A stretch of 64,000 nucleotides of DNA from Hydrangea macrophylla (GCA_033977485.1 CM066983.1:60073010-60137009), one strand, 5' to 3'. Shown: positions 1 through 11,588, counted from the first letter of the stretch. Program-made: numbers and translations. The notes: generated by a model from the sequence alone, not told the origin.

Positions 1-194
1 CGTGGTTTCTTTAGTCTTGTAAGAGTACTACGTATTTCAGATTCAAATAAAGACGTTGGTTTTGGTGTCAAATCGTCGTCTATTAAAAACCTTGTTCTAG
101 AAGTTAAGTTTGAAAACTTGTTAAGTCTTAATGTACGTTCAAGTTCAGAGTCAAAAGGTTTTAATTCCGGTTTATTTGAACGTGTACCTAACAT
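1..194 (-). CDS. gag N-terminus of a Ty3/gypsy element (partial)
   Basis: Read on the minus strand, an ATG at 194-192 opens a frame that stays open for 64 codons to the window edge. The product begins MLGTRSNKPELKPFDSELER and is rich in charged and polar residues. It lies downstream of the PBS (661-678) and LTR (683-2031) of the same minus-strand element, which is where gag is expected. A segment of the type PFDxExERT is common at the start of Athila/Tat-like Gag proteins (family knowledge). The rest of gag and pol would lie left of the window. The call rests mainly on position; the fragment is too short to prove homology. Confidence 0.5.
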   Translation of the reverse strand, partial: MLGTRSNKPELKPFDSELERTLRLNKFSNLTSRTRFLIDDDLTPKPTSLFESEIRSTLTRLKKP

Positions 195-660
195 AAACTA
201 AAAGAAAGTAAACTCAAAACAAAAACTGACTCAACTAAAAAAAAAAAAACAAATAGCAATCACGCAACTAAGATAACAAGCACTCAACTACTGTGATGCA
301 TGAATATTATCCTGTAATGCAATGACCGCGTCAAGCCCAGCGCCCCGGGTTTCCTAGCTAATGCAGTGCAATTAACCCTAAACTAATGCAAATAGTGCGT
401 CACAGCGCCCTGATTTACAGTGGTTTAAAGCGAGTTTCACAAGAAGCAATTTACTTGAATTTTTTTTTTTTATTGATATTTTTATTTACGTAAACTCCTT
501 TGATGTAATTAGCTGCTCCACTCGGAAACGTTGACTACAAAATAAAAGAACAAGTTAGTAACTAAAAACAAAATGGAAAATAAGAAAAATAATAAAAACT
601 AACCTAATATTTACGAAATAACTAAACTAAGATTATAAAACTAAAGGTAGTAATGCAATT
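195..660 (-). other. Untranslated leader of the minus-strand gypsy element
   Basis: This non-coding, A/T-rich stretch separates the PBS from the candidate gag start. Stop codons interrupt all frames. It is interpreted as the 5' leader of the element whose LTR is at 683-2031. Confidence 0.45.
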
Positions 661-678
661 CCCCGGCAACGGCGCCAA
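661..678 (-). promoter_or_regulatory. Primer binding site, tRNA-Asp type
   Basis: The plus strand reads CCCCGGCAACGGCGCCA just outside the LTR. Its complement (TGGCGCCGTTGCCGGGG) is the PBS typical of Athila/Tat Ty3/gypsy elements, which prime with tRNA-Asp. It sits a few bases from the TG...CA boundary at 683 and fixes the element on the minus strand. Confidence 0.85.
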
Positions 679-682
679 AAAT

Positions 683-2031
683 TGATCTTGTCAGAATCAA
701 GATATAAAAGTATTTTTTACTTTTCAAAAGATTTGCAGTGTAGAAGTAAAGGTCGAACCCACAGAGATTGATTAACTACCGTGTTTTAATCTTAAAACCT
801 AAATCTAATTAATTATAAAAACGGATTTTGATTTGAATTAAATTAAACTAATAACAATAAAAATAAATCTAAACTGTGAAAGCAATTAAAGTTGTTACAA
901 ATAATGTTTAAGGGAACCTAGGATTGAAAATCCACCACTAGCTTCATAATAGGAATATTTATGAATTACTTTAGCTTATTAAGTTGGATGATAATGGGGA
1001 ATTATAGCTACAAGCCCAATTCCTCCGACAAGAAGATATTCATGGTTCAAGCACCAACATAATCCATCTTCGGTTAGCACGAATTATCCCACACTAAACT
1101 AGGGTTGTGATCTAATCCGTCTAACCTAGGCATGGACTATTCGGATACTTGATAGCACAAATCAATAAAGCACCATCACATGTAAACAATCTAAACAAGC
1201 ACAGCAAGAATAGATCGTTGAGCACATCACAGTCAAAATAGATCTAAGACAAGAATAAATTCTGAAAGCAATGATTTAATCACTAGAAGTACGATTTATT
1301 TATAAAAATCCTCTAAACATGTGACTGTCATCCATACATAATAAAACTAAAATAAAAACATAAATAAAACCCTATTACTCGTCTAGGGCTTCATTGAAAC
1401 CCTAGATCTATGATCTAGCCGTCCATGGAAGTGATGGATGGCAAGTAGTTGATGGAGGAGGCCATGGAAACCCTTGGTCTTCTTCTTCTTCTCCTTGCTT
1501 CCCTCCCTTCAGTGGCTGGAAGTATGGTTGTAGAATGTGTGTATATTAATTGCTAATAATGTCTAACCCTTTAATTGTAATAAAATAGGGTATATAAAGA
1601 TTTACAACAAGTTTTGGAAGCCTTCCTAACCCGAAACGAACTGAAACTGATGTAATTTACAGTCTAGACGTTGTTCAGCAGTTTCATTTGCACAGGAGTC
1701 TTCAGTACACTGAAATACGCAACTTTGCTTTTTACACATATCGCGCGAGCGGGTCGCGCGAGCGCGACAATTGGGACTTCGCGCGCGCGGATCGCGCGAG
1801 CGATTCTGGGATTCTCGCGCGAGCGATTCTCTGTTCTTCGCTCGCGCGCGCGACTTGGCTTTTTCAGCTTCTTTCTTTGTGCTTTTTCATCCTGTTTAGC
1901 CTGGTTTAGGTGATTTCTTCCAAAACCTGTCAGAAAATAGAAAACGAAGTAAAAATATACAAAAACAGGATAAAAAGGTACTAATAAATGCTCGTTAAGG
2001 CGTATAATTAGGATTAGTTCTCTCCCGATCA
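683..2031 (-). mobile_element. 5' LTR of an Athila/Tat-type gypsy element
   Basis: A 1349-bp LTR with short inverted termini (TGATC...GATCA), bounded on the inside by the PBS and on the outside by the presumed TSD TCAGG (2032-2036), whose partner lies outside the window. Its inner end carries the phrase GGTCGAACCCACAGAGATTG, which reappears in similar form (GTGTCGAGTCCACAGGGATT) at the same place in the solo LTR at 42770-44170, so the two are related families. A cluster of CGCGCGAG palindromes lies near its 5' end. It is inserted into an older gypsy element whose sequence resumes at 2037. Confidence 0.75.
1741..1854. repeat. CGCGCGAG palindrome cluster (LTR)
   Basis: About seven copies of TCGCGCGA(GCG) or CGCGCGCGCGA lie within 114 bp of an otherwise AT-rich LTR. 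Each core is self-complementary. The same motif recurs at 33441-33575 and 38441-38690 in LTRs of a different lineage. Confidence 0.85.
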
Positions 2032-2036
2032 TCAGG

Positions 2037-2320
2037 TTTGACTATTGAGTAAGTTCTACTCAGGTATCGATGTTCTCATTTATCGAGATGCTTCGGGGTA
2101 TTTCTAGGATACTCTGAGGATTTATTTTCCTTAAAAGCCTGAGGATTTATTTTCCTCATGAGATTGTGTCATCTCGGTGAAGGGGATTGTGTATGTGGCA
2201 AATGTTGAAAGTACTTGCGTGAAGTCTTAGTGACTTGAGAAGATGAGATACGTACTCAGTATCCGCACCTTTTTGAGACATGAGGTACAAGTTTGGGGAC
2301 AAACTTCTTTTAAGGGGGAG
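2037..2320 (+). mobile_element. 3' internal remnant of a gypsy element with polypurine tract
   Basis: This is non-coding 3' internal sequence ending in the purine-rich TTTAAGGGGGAGAG immediately before an LTR that starts (xx)TAACACCC. That is the usual PPT/LTR junction of plant Ty3/gypsy chromoviruses. Its upstream part is cut off by the Athila/Tat-type element inserted at 2031/2036. No pol coding remains. Confidence 0.55.
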
Positions 2321-3566
2321 AGTAACACCCGCATTTGTGCTATTGCATTTCATTGCATTTGTTATGCATGATGATGTGAGGTGTTGTGCATTTTGGCACG
2401 TGTTTGAGTGAGTTTTGACTCACGAGTTGATTTGGGTGTCTGTATTAGAGAACCCTTTGAAACTATTGTGATTGAGGTTTTATTGTTTGTGAAGTCTCTC
2501 CGAGTATGAGACGGTCACTGTGGAACACTTTAAATGTTTATCTGAAAATAAATATTTACCTGTGTATTTCAATATCTGTATTATTTTCTGGCTTAGAATA
2601 TATTTCTGATGTTAGATTTAGTATCCTGGTGAGAAGGAGCACGTGGTCACCGTGCCATTTTGTGGAGCCGATATAGGCATTAAGGTCGCACGATTGAAGA
2701 GAAGAATCGTGGGTCTTACCCTTTCGCGTGGACTTATTGGCGAGGAGTCGCGAATTGGGAGTATGGACGGGCATGTGAGTCTCCGGCGACTAGTATGAAA
2801 TGTAGAGATGTGAATGCGGACATGTTTATCATTCATGTACATATGTTATTTTATTCACTAAATTTTAGCTTAAACAAATCGAAATATGTGTGGTTATTCA
2901 AATAACCATTTCAGGTGTTAATGCTGGCGAGGAATCGGAGAAGTGAGCACGAGGGTTGGGAGTTTCACTTGGAAGGCAACTTGAATGTTAACCTTGTAGT
3001 ATTGGGACAATAGGATGTTGTAATAAGAATTTTTATTGTTTTAACTTATGTTTAACTTCGTATGAAAGAATGGATTTTAAACCGTTGTAATAGTTAGTAA
3101 CATGTTGTAATCCTGCTTTAGAAATGTTTTAATACAGCTAAGATTACTTTGGATTGAGTTTGGATTGGGTGGTTGATCATTGGTGGAAGTTAGAAAGCTT
3201 TTAAACTTGAAATTCTGCAGGTTGGGCTGCTGCCAGGGGAGCAGGCGACTGGTCCTGTGTTCAGTCGACTGAACCCCTGTATCTGTTAGCTACTGCTTCT
3301 TATCATAGCAGAAGCAGTCGACTGGGCCTCTCCTCAGTCGACTGGACCCCCTAGCCTCAGTCGACTGGAATTGCTATTAAATTCCCTGCCTTCCTCCGTC
3401 GACTGAGCAGTCGACTGAACCTCTGATTTTAAAATGTGTTTTGTGTTTTGGTTTTTCCGCTGCGTGTGTTCTTCAAACCTAATTTTTGGGAACGTTAATG
3501 AATTGGTTTAGCCTCGGTGGCGTGCCACAGGCTCCGGTTCCACTATTGTGGGATCGGGCTGTGACA
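2321..3566 (+). mobile_element. Gypsy 3' LTR
   Basis: A 1246-bp LTR. The start is decayed (AGTAACACCC where TGTAACACCC is canonical) and the end is GGGCTGTGACA. The termini match the TGTAACACCC/GTGACA style of the other chromovirus-type LTRs here, and the GGTGGCGTGCCAC phrase near its 3' end is also found at 15230-15242 in the solo LTR at 13150-15278, so these two are related. It carries a CAGTCGACTG cluster near its 3' end. Confidence 0.65.
3242..3417. repeat. CAGTCGACTG palindrome cluster (LTR)
   Basis: Seven perfect or near-perfect copies of CAGTCGACTG start at about 3242, 3262, 3315, 3335, 3358, 3396 and 3408. Two pairs are exactly 20 bp apart. The related solo LTR at 13150-15278 has ten copies in five pairs. 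Confidence 0.9.
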
Positions 3567-3747
3567 CAAATAAAAGAAGCACACTTGAAGCTTTAGCATA
3601 CTCTAGCTCCGATTACAGTAGTACACTTACACTCAAACACTAGTAGCACAGTAACACTCAAAGCTCACAAATATTTTACAAGTACAAATATTTTACAAGA
3701 GAGAGAGAATAAGGTCACGAGTTCATATTTTTGCATGTTCACAAGAT
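3567..3747. other. Unassigned, no gene seen
   Basis: AT-rich sequence with a short direct repeat (ACAAATATTTTACAA, twice, near 3666-3700) and a GAGAGAGA tract. There is no convincing coding or element boundary apart from the LTR end on its left. Confidence 0.4.
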
Positions 3748-3755
3748 TAGTTAAA

Positions 3756-3920
3756 GGGAATTGTTATTTCCACTCCATCATTGAACCAATGCACTCCATG
3801 GTATCACTATCAGAGCATGTGGTACCATGTATGTAATGCATGATATACATGTACCACATACTTTAAGAATAGTACCATGGAGTGCCTTAGTTCAATAATG
3901 GAGTGGCAATAGCATCACCC
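3756..3920. mobile_element. MITE, 165 bp
   Basis: Terminal inverted repeats of about 30 bp contain CCACTCCATCATTGAAC on the left and its near-complement at the right end. Outermost bases are GGG...CCC. Flanking 8-mers TAGTTAAA (3748-3755) and TAATTAAA (3921-3928) match at 7 of 8 positions, suggesting an 8-bp TSD (hAT-like). There is no coding capacity. Confidence 0.7.
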
Positions 3921-4133
3921 TAATTAAAACGTGTAAATTGAATTAGACAATTTGATATTATTAAGACACGAACACAACATGATAAATTGTGTTAAATGGA
4001 TTGACTCCATTTTTGATCCGAAATAGTACAAATTAAAACCAAACGCATTTATCTAATGTTGAATTTTAGTCACGTGTTGTATCATGTCACTACCACCCTT
4101 TAAGAAGCTCATTTGTACCTATAAACAATAAAA

Positions 4134-4309
4134 AATGATAGGGATATACACCAAAAGACACACTAAACGACCCACTCGCTTGAAATGATGTACCCTATGC
4201 TGTGTAAGCGATGCACAGAAAAGTGTGAAAAATTCAAACAGCACAAGGTACATGTATTTAAAGCACAGTGTGTCATTTAGTGTGTCATTTGGTGTGTATC
4301 CCTATCATT
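4134..4309. mobile_element. MITE, about 176 bp
   Basis: Terminal inverted repeats of about 30 bp: TGATAGGGATATACACCAAA at the left and its near-complement ending TATCCCTATCA at the right. The inner parts match too (GACACACTAAA/TTTAGTGTGTC). The TSD is unclear, so the superfamily is unassigned. Confidence 0.7.
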
Positions 4310-4369
4310 ATTGATAAACAATCTATCCAAATTTTAGTCAAGAATGTTTATTACTTTTTTATTACAACA

Positions 4370-4511
4370 ATGTTAGAGGCACAATTGTCCACACCCAACA
4401 AACATTCACACTTTGAGGTAGATCAATGAGAACCCTGACCAATGAGAAGACTCATTAGTTTACCTCAAGGTGTGGATACTTTTTTGGTGTGGATGAGTGT
4501 GGCTCAAACAT
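4370..4511. mobile_element. MITE, about 142 bp
   Basis: Near-full-length inverted repeat: the left arm holds GTCCACACCCAACAAAC and CACTTTGAGGTA, the right arm TACCTCAAGGTGTGGAT and GGTGTGGATGAGTGTGGCTC. The arms are about 48 bp around a central loop of about 40 bp. No clear TSD, so the superfamily is unassigned. Confidence 0.6.
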
Positions 4512-4519
4512 TACTCTTT

Positions 4520-4920
4520 TTATTACTCCTATATAAGGAAAGAGAAATTTATTTTTCACAAACCGTTTACTGTTCCATAAAATTTATTCGACCGATTTGA
4601 ATGGATGATTCTTTACACGAACCGGTTGGTTCAATCAATACACTTATAACAACTCCTCAATTAGGGCTAAAAATTCCCCTTCGCCCCTCATTCCCAAATG
4701 GCCAAATATCACGTACTCTCTCTCTCTCTCTCTTCGTCTGGTGTCTGGTGTCAGTATTTCACGCTCAAGCTCAACATTCACAAAGTAGGGCTGCAATTGC
4801 CGTGCGACGACGACGTCAACTAGTTGGCGGCGGTGGCCTGATAGTGTGAGAAACTCACCGGTTGTTCTCCATCTTTGCTGATGCTGCAAGCTATTTGATG
4901 CCTATTCTCATCTATGATAT
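4520..4920 (+). promoter_or_regulatory. Possible promoter and leader, weak
   Basis: A TATA-like TATATAAGG at about 4529 is followed by pyrimidine-rich sequence and a (TC)n tract, then a more GC-balanced stretch containing a short open frame (4601-4849). This resembles a plant promoter and leader, but I see no splice structure or recognisable product. It could equally be transposon-derived. Confidence 0.15.
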
Positions 4921-5039
4921 GATATGGCCTATGGGTGAATGAAATTTCCATTTTTACTAATTTCTTTGTACAGCCATTATTCTATTACACCTTGTCTGAT
5001 GTACTTCCACAGTTAAATTTCTTGATTCTTTGGTACCAA

Positions 5040-5070
5040 CTAGTCGATTACCCGTGCTACGCATGGGCTA
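5040..5070 (-). mobile_element. Helitron 3' terminus (minus strand)
   Basis: On the plus strand, A|CTAG at 5039-5043 is followed by the hairpin CCCGTGC-TAC-GCATGGG (5051-5067). Read on the minus strand this is a hairpin a few bases from a CTAG end next to a host T, the standard Helitron 3' terminus. I could not find a matching TC...-type 5' end to the right, so the element may be truncated and its extent is unknown. Confidence 0.55.
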
Positions 5071-7096
5071 TACATTATATGAGCCCAATGCCAAGTAGTT
5101 TAGCATTACTTTGACTTAACCACAAACTCCGTAAAACAAATTGTATGGACAGTTGTAATTATATATTAACTTCGTCCGAACATGACTCCAAATATAAATG
5201 AAGCGCAAGTTTGTATTGAGTTTTATACTTATTTGTCTTCACACTTGATCAACTATAAAGACAGTTGGTACATTTCAACATTTGTATCTTTTCTGGCTGA
5301 AACTACTATATTTGTATCTCAGTATCTGTATACACACCTTGTATAGCAATAAAGCTAACAGTAGTCTTATGGTTAGTTTCACTTACTAAGTATCTTATGG
5401 TAAAAATTATCAGTACTAACAGGCTAACAACATCACCTTTAGTGCCTCTACTGGCTTGTCTGAGGGTTAATTGAAAACCCAAGTACTTAAGACCCTTGAA
5501 CACCAGGTGCATTAATGAAAACATTAGTGGCAGCTGCATATAAATCACCTGCCTAAGCAAAAGTGATAAAATACACATCGAATTTTTTATGAGACTATAC
5601 ACCAATGGGAACAAATATCAACATTTATCAATGTATACAATCGGATATACTCCAGAAAATACATAATATACAAACCCAATAGCAGATATTGTTCAACAAA
5701 GCAAATTTTGAAGCTAAAGCAAAATTAAATGGTTAATGCTTTAAAGTAACTCCATCATCAAAAAGTCTACTGGGCTTGTTTAGTCTTTTAGAATCTCAAT
5801 ACACAGTCTCAGCCTCAAATTTGGCTTGTGCGACTGAAAAAGAAAGAGGAAAATACAGAGAGAGAACATCAACTAAATCAAAGTGACATGTCTAACATGG
5901 TTTTCCTAAACAAAGTGACAGGTCTAACATCAATGAAACAAAATATAAAAATCCTTAAAACGTGATACACAAAGCAAAATCCATGTACATTGCATTTTAC
6001 ATTCCCAAAATTTTGGTTCGGCTGAAATAAGATCAACAGTGCTTCGGGCCAAATGTGATACACAAAGCAAATTAGGTGGGTTTTTTTTTGGTTTTAAATA
6101 ATGTAGAGACTCGAGCTAAAGAGCCGTCAAATCCATGTACGTAGCAAGAACTAAACTATAAATATAAAATCCTCAGAATTCCAAAATAAGAAAATATCTT
6201 TCCAAAACGATTTGCAATGCTGATATCAATTAATTGGAATAAGTGGCAAATAATAGTTACTTAAAAGGTACAATAAATTACAGAAGCCAAGTTGAAAATA
6301 CCACGTGAAGAGACTAATTTTTCATCTATTCCCCTCAAAATTGACAATGCACAGAAAATCTCAGCTCATATATTTTGTTCATCACATGACATAGATGCAT
6401 ATGATACTTTTACCCATGTAAAAGTCAATGTCAAAACGTCTTAATATTCATATTCCTAATCCTAATTGATAAAGCAAATTGGTAATTCTTTGTTTTCAAT
6501 TAATCTTGAAAAATCAGATTAGTTTTAAGTGATTTGGAACCACTTTTTAGAGTATGCGAGATTCAAGAACGCATATTCATGCCTAGGATTAGGGATCTAA
6601 ATGAGGTAAACTGAAATCTGGGTGTTCGATATTCAACATGTTGTCATAGTTGCCTCAATTAATTTATTATTGGAACCTTAGTAAGAATAGAGTCCTTCAA
6701 CTAAACCTTAATGATCCTCACAACTTTTTATCTTATCTGATTATGTAACTCCACACTAACTATCATGAAGTAGTCCTTGTTTGGATTATTTAGGAAGACT
6801 TTTAGAACTCCCAAAATTCATATTGGCAACAATAGGGCCCATGGTGATTTTGGCTAAACGTGACACACAAAGCAAATTTGGAGTTTTTTTTTTTAATAAT
6901 TTAAGACTCCAGATTTAAAAAATCAAAATCAAAAATCAAAAAAAAAAAAAAAAAGGGAAAAGAAAACAGAAGAATCCAAAGCAGATTTTGTAGCTCACGC
7001 AACAAAGAATGTACTCTTCCTTTTACATTAAGCGGATTCTTCTCAACTTGTGCTCAATATCTATAAAAACCCAAACCTAGCTACCCGTAAACTCTT
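5071..7096. other. Unassigned AT-rich DNA, no gene seen
   Basis: Possibly the body of the minus-strand Helitron ending at 5040. The phrase TGATACACAAAGCAAA recurs in variants near 5963, 6056 and 6859, suggesting internal duplication. No open frame here looks real: they are short, low-complexity and without domain motifs. Confidence 0.4.
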
Positions 7097-7104
7097 TTTA
7101 TAAG

Positions 7105-7685
7105 TAGGGATGGCAGAAATCCCCGATCCGCCGGAACTCCGCCCCGCCCCGCCCTAATGGAACGATTTTTGAGGAGGAATCATAGGAGTAGGAGCGGGTT
7201 TGGTAAGTGAAAATAAAAATCCTATAGGAATTGGGGCGGAGGTGGTAATTGAAATATCCCTGATTAAAACCCGCCCTGCCCCGCCTCGCCCCGATTTAAG
7301 TGTCAAATGTAGTAATATACCCTTATACTTTCCCTTTATATGCTAAAATACCATGACTTATACATGTACCTCATACCATGACATAAAAAAAAAAAAGAAA
7401 AAATATACTACGTATAGCAAAAATTTATAAGTTTGCCTCGTAAATAAAAGAAACTCACCATAATTACTGGTCAATTTATCATTCAATCCATTAATTTACT
7501 AAAAATATAAGTTTTAAATTTTTATTAAAGTTACCCTGGTGGTAAACCCATCACCGCCTCGATAAAAAACCGACCAAATCCGACTCCGCTACTAATAGGT
7601 TGGGGTAGGTTTGGTAAACAATTTTTTAATAGTAGGAGTTGGGAAGAGGCTACTCCGTACCAAACCCGCCCTGTTACCATCCCTG
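7105..7685. mobile_element. Non-autonomous hAT-like element, 581 bp
   Basis: Termini TAGGGATGGCA...and...TGTTACCATCCCTG form imperfect TIRs. Flanking 8-mers TTTATAAG (7097-7104) and ATTATAAG (7686-7693) match at 7 of 8 positions, as expected for hAT TSDs. The interior is rich in CCCCGCC/GGCGGG-type stretches on both sides that may extend the inverted pairing. There is no transposase. Confidence 0.75.
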
Positions 7686-7693
7686 ATTATAAG

Positions 7694-8317
7694 CTACCCA
7701 TGGTTGGAGAAGTCTTTTGTTTCTCGAAGATTATATTCTTTTGTTCATAAAAGAGAATAAATAATTTTGTTTTTGAATTTGCTAAACCAAATATGATCAT
7801 CATAGTACGCATGCAAAAATTTGTATAATTTGTTCTTTGTAGATCAAGCGTGAAGCTTTTCTCCCTGAACCAAAAAAAAAAGTGTGGAGCTTTTCTCAGT
7901 TTTTTTTAATGAATATATATATATATATATATATCAATTCCAGAGGAATAAGGAGTTATTGGGGACCTCACATGTAACAGTGAAGACTATAAAACCAAAA
8001 ATAAAAATAAAAATAAAAATTGACCCAAAAAAAAAAAAAGAGATACTATAACAACATATTAAATTTTAAGAACCACAAAGAAATAATTGAGGAGAAAGTA
8101 AAGAAATTATTACTAGAGGAGCGAAAGGGATGAGGGCAGCGGTGGAGGACGTAGTGGTGGTGGTGATGGTGCCGGTGATGCCGCAATTGTTGGCGCATAG
8201 GGTTATGGTTTCAGAGACCTCAAGTCATTGGCAAAGATTGTTGCTGATGCCTCAAAGTCTCTTTGTATCTATCTATACATATTAATTATAGAAATTATTT
8301 GTACAATCTATGAAAAT

Positions 8318-8374
<57 letters not shown>

Positions 8375-9274
8375 CACAATAAGAACAGAGGGTATGGAAG
8401 AAATATATTTTGTTGGGAAATAAGATTAGAAAATTTTAAGTGTTTCTCTAAGGCAATGGACATCTTGACAGAGAACACATTTGAAACATATGGTATTATA
8501 ACATGCAATTCTCTCAAGTATTAATCAAATGAATTTATGCCCAAATAGATTCAAAATGTCTGCAGTTAGAAACATAAAATGACAGTGTAAAGATATAGAG
8601 AGTGGGACCTACAGAGCCACGTGGAACCAATTTATATACCACATGGCACAAGCACCATTTGTGTGAGTGACATGCAGCATGGGCATGTCTACATGCAAAT
8701 CCTAAAAATGTAGGATGCAGACACGACTAGGACAAGGTCACAAGGTGGATAAATTTTTTTTTCTTAATTAGATATATAATTCTTATAATAAATTACGTAC
8801 ATAGGTCACTAAAACAAACATATATAGAAACCCAAATCAAGGAAACAATCGTATGGTACAATTTTTTTTCCTCAACTAAATACAATAAATTTATTTGACA
8901 GAGAGCAAAAGAACAACAGATGAAGGAAACAAACAATAGATTAATTTTTTTCGCTCATTCGATCAATCTATTAAAGGGCAATTTGAAAGAACTTGAGACA
9001 AATAACAAAAGCTACAAACAAAGAAAAATGCTCATTCGAGATGTAAGAAAACAAACTCTGCTGTTGCTCATCCATGTAAATAAAGTTCACATTGCAAACC
9101 AACATGCATAGAAGGATATTCACTTTTTCACTTACAAGCTGCAATATGTGCTGCTCAAACTACCACAAAAATAGAATTGATTATAGAGGTGAAGTGAATT
9201 TCAAACTAAATCAAAAACAAATTAACTGGGAGAAACCCCCATTTTGGAAGGACCAAAAAAAAAAAAAGTAAATA
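7694..9274. other. Unassigned region with microsatellites, no gene seen
   Basis: Contains (AT)n at about 7913-7934 and a long (GA)n at about 8321-8370. A short GC-richer patch (8120-8225) reads on the minus strand as a Pro/Ala/Ser-rich stretch ending in a stop, which might be an old exon. The T-rich minus strand from 8900 to 9279 looks intron-like. Neither is convincing alone. Confidence 0.3.
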
Positions 9275-9279
9275 TGAAG

Positions 9280-9759
9280 TGTAACAAATATTGTGGTTGG
9301 GCCATACGGGCACCCACATTATATTGGACTGGGTCCAGAGAGGGCTGGCTTGGACGCCAAATAATGGGCTTTTAGAGTCTTAAGCCTTATAGGTTTTTAT
9401 GTGCCTATATATACATGTATAAAACATGAAAAACCTAAGGATATTTCATATATTCACAGCAGCCTCTCTCTCTAACTCACGTTAGTCTCTCTCTCTCTCT
9501 CTATCCATACGGTCCATCTCTCTCTTGGCCATCACCAAAGGAGCCATGGGATTTAGCACGTGATACGTACGAGGACCGCTCTAGTAGTGATCTTAACGAC
9601 TTACGCGAAGCATAAGAGAGTACACGGAGGCAACATGGAGCAGTAGTTCGTGGGTGAAGACGTCGGGCTTGTAACAACACCGTTCGGCGATCCGTCGGGT
9701 TATTCCGCTAGGTAAGTGACCTAAACCCGTCTCGTATGCTTGCATGCATATTATCTACA
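9280..9759 (+). repeat. Copia 5' LTR
   Basis: A 480-bp LTR starting TGTAACAAATATTG and ending TATTATCTACA, nearly identical to 19132-19609. It contains a TATATATA box and a CT-rich microsatellite downstream. The 3' end is followed directly by the PBS. Confidence 0.95.
9406..9413 (+). promoter_or_regulatory. LTR TATA box
   Basis: TATATATA about 125 bp into the copia 5' LTR, placed where a U3 promoter TATA box is expected; conserved in the right LTR. Function is inferred. Confidence 0.4.
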
Positions 9760-9760
9760 T

Positions 9761-9772
9761 TGGTATCAGAGC
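9761..9772 (+). promoter_or_regulatory. PBS, initiator tRNA-Met
   Basis: TGGTATCAGAGC lies 1 base after the LTR end and is complementary to the 3' end of plant initiator tRNA-Met, the usual copia primer. Confidence 0.95.
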
Positions 9773-10509
9773 CTATAGGTGTTTGATTCGCCCGTAGATC
9801 ACCCGAATTGAATCTGCCATTAAAGCTTCAAGCAAGCTTTTATGAAAACTTTGAAAATTTGATTTTAAAGTGGGTCTACATCGAAACTCCAATAAGGGTC
9901 CAATTTTTTGGCATGGTTGTGTCCCATATAATCCCTAGAGTCCCTCCATAAAGTCTCATGGCCTAATCATCTCAAACAAGTGAGATATTGCAAAACCTAA
10001 TTTTTTGGATCAATAAAAATGAATTTTTTTTTCCAACTTTGATCCAATTTTTTGGACGATTTACTCGATCACTGTCTCTATTTTTTGGCTTAAAATTGTA
10101 GTACTCCGTGAGAGCTTTCCAACGATATAAAATTTGTAAACTTTGGATCAATAACGAAGGAGATACAAGCCGGCAAAGTTGGGGGTTCGCGCAGCCCTGG
10201 GCTGCGTTTTTAGGTGAAGAAGAAGACCCAGCAGGGACTCGCCCACTCGCGCCAGGGAGAGTGGGACCCACTCGCCGGCCTACGGTGCTCTGGCGACAAT
10301 GATTTCGGCGAGTGTGGGTCCCCCTCGGGGTCCCGGTCCTTAATATATTTTTTAAATATATTTTTCAGAAAACGTTTTAATTATTTTATAATTAAAATTG
10401 TTTCTGCAATTAAAATAAATAGTTTCTAATAGCTTAAATATGTTTTTATTGCTTTAAAATTCTGAAAAAATGTGGAAAATTTATTTTTAATTTTTCCTAT
10501 GTTAAGGAC

Positions 10510-11330
10510 ACTGTGTGGGACCAGAAATAATTTTATGGTAGATTATTTCATTGTTTTTGGTATTTTAGAGCATAAAAGATATATTTTAAGTATGTTTTTA
10601 ATTGCTTAAAATATCCAAAAATGTATATTAATTTTTAAAATTAATATATAGTATTTAGTACACTATAGGGGACTCTAAGATAATTTTTGTGTAAATTATT
10701 ATGTATTTATGATATTTTAGAGCATGTAATTAATGCTTTTGGGCATTTATTTAATTGCTTAAAATAGTCATAATACATTATTAATTTTTGTAATTAATAA
10801 GGGACATAAGGGACACTGTTTTAAGACCATGTAAAATTTTGTGGGACTCACAGGTAATTTTTGGTAAATTATCTCAATCATATTAATATTTTAGAGCATA
10901 TAATTGTGTGTTTTTGTACACATATTAAATTGCTTAAAATATTTTTATTGATTATTAGTTCAGAAAATTAACACAATGTGTTTAGAACACTAGTGGTAGC
11001 TTGAGAAAATTATTTTAATATATTTTCTCGCTCTTTGGGACATATTTTAGAGCATAGATATTGTGTTGAATACGCAATATTAATTGCTTAAAATATAACC
11101 AATTAAAGTTGTTAATTCTTGAATTTAATGTCTAGTGTGTTTTGTACACTAATTGGAGACTTGAGAAAATTTTATGAATTATCTCATTTTTTTAGTATTT
11201 TAGAGCATAAAATTTATGCATATGGGCATTTATTTAATTGCTGAAAATAGCCAAAATAGATTATTAATTTTTGAAATTAATATGGGGTGTTTGGAACACC
11301 ATATTAGACCACTGAAAATCTTTGGAGAAC
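10510..11330 (+). repeat. Diverged tandem repeat, unit about 152-174 bp
   Basis: The marker TATTTTAGAGCAT recurs at about 10561, 10713, 10887, 11043 and 11196. Each copy is followed by variants of TTAATTGCTTAAAATA and a phrase of the type GTGTTTAGTACACTA. Five or so units are diverged, indicating an old array inside the copia leader. Confidence 0.8.
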
Positions 11331-11588
11331 AAATTCTTGAAATTTTTGTATTTTTAGGAATTTTGTTGCTCATAGTTAATTTTGTTTAACTAAGATCAAT
11401 TTATTATGTTAAATTGATTCAAAATGTTTTTGGGCCTTGGTGAAATTCCGAAAATTTTTATTTATAATGAAAATTTTGTTTTTCAATTAATTAAATTTTC
11501 CATAAGGTTTTAAATTAATTGTTAATTTAAAGGGCCCTTAATAAATTGGTTTTAAATTATGTTCTAAGACCTAAAATTAGGTTAAAAT

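Noticed and set aside
1664..2032. 122-codon minus-strand frame through the CGCG cluster
   Set aside because: Arg/Ala-rich translation of the GC palindromes inside an LTR. I see no reason to think it is expressed.
8228..8524. 98-codon frame
   Set aside because: Half is an Arg-Glu repeat from (GA)n; no other support.
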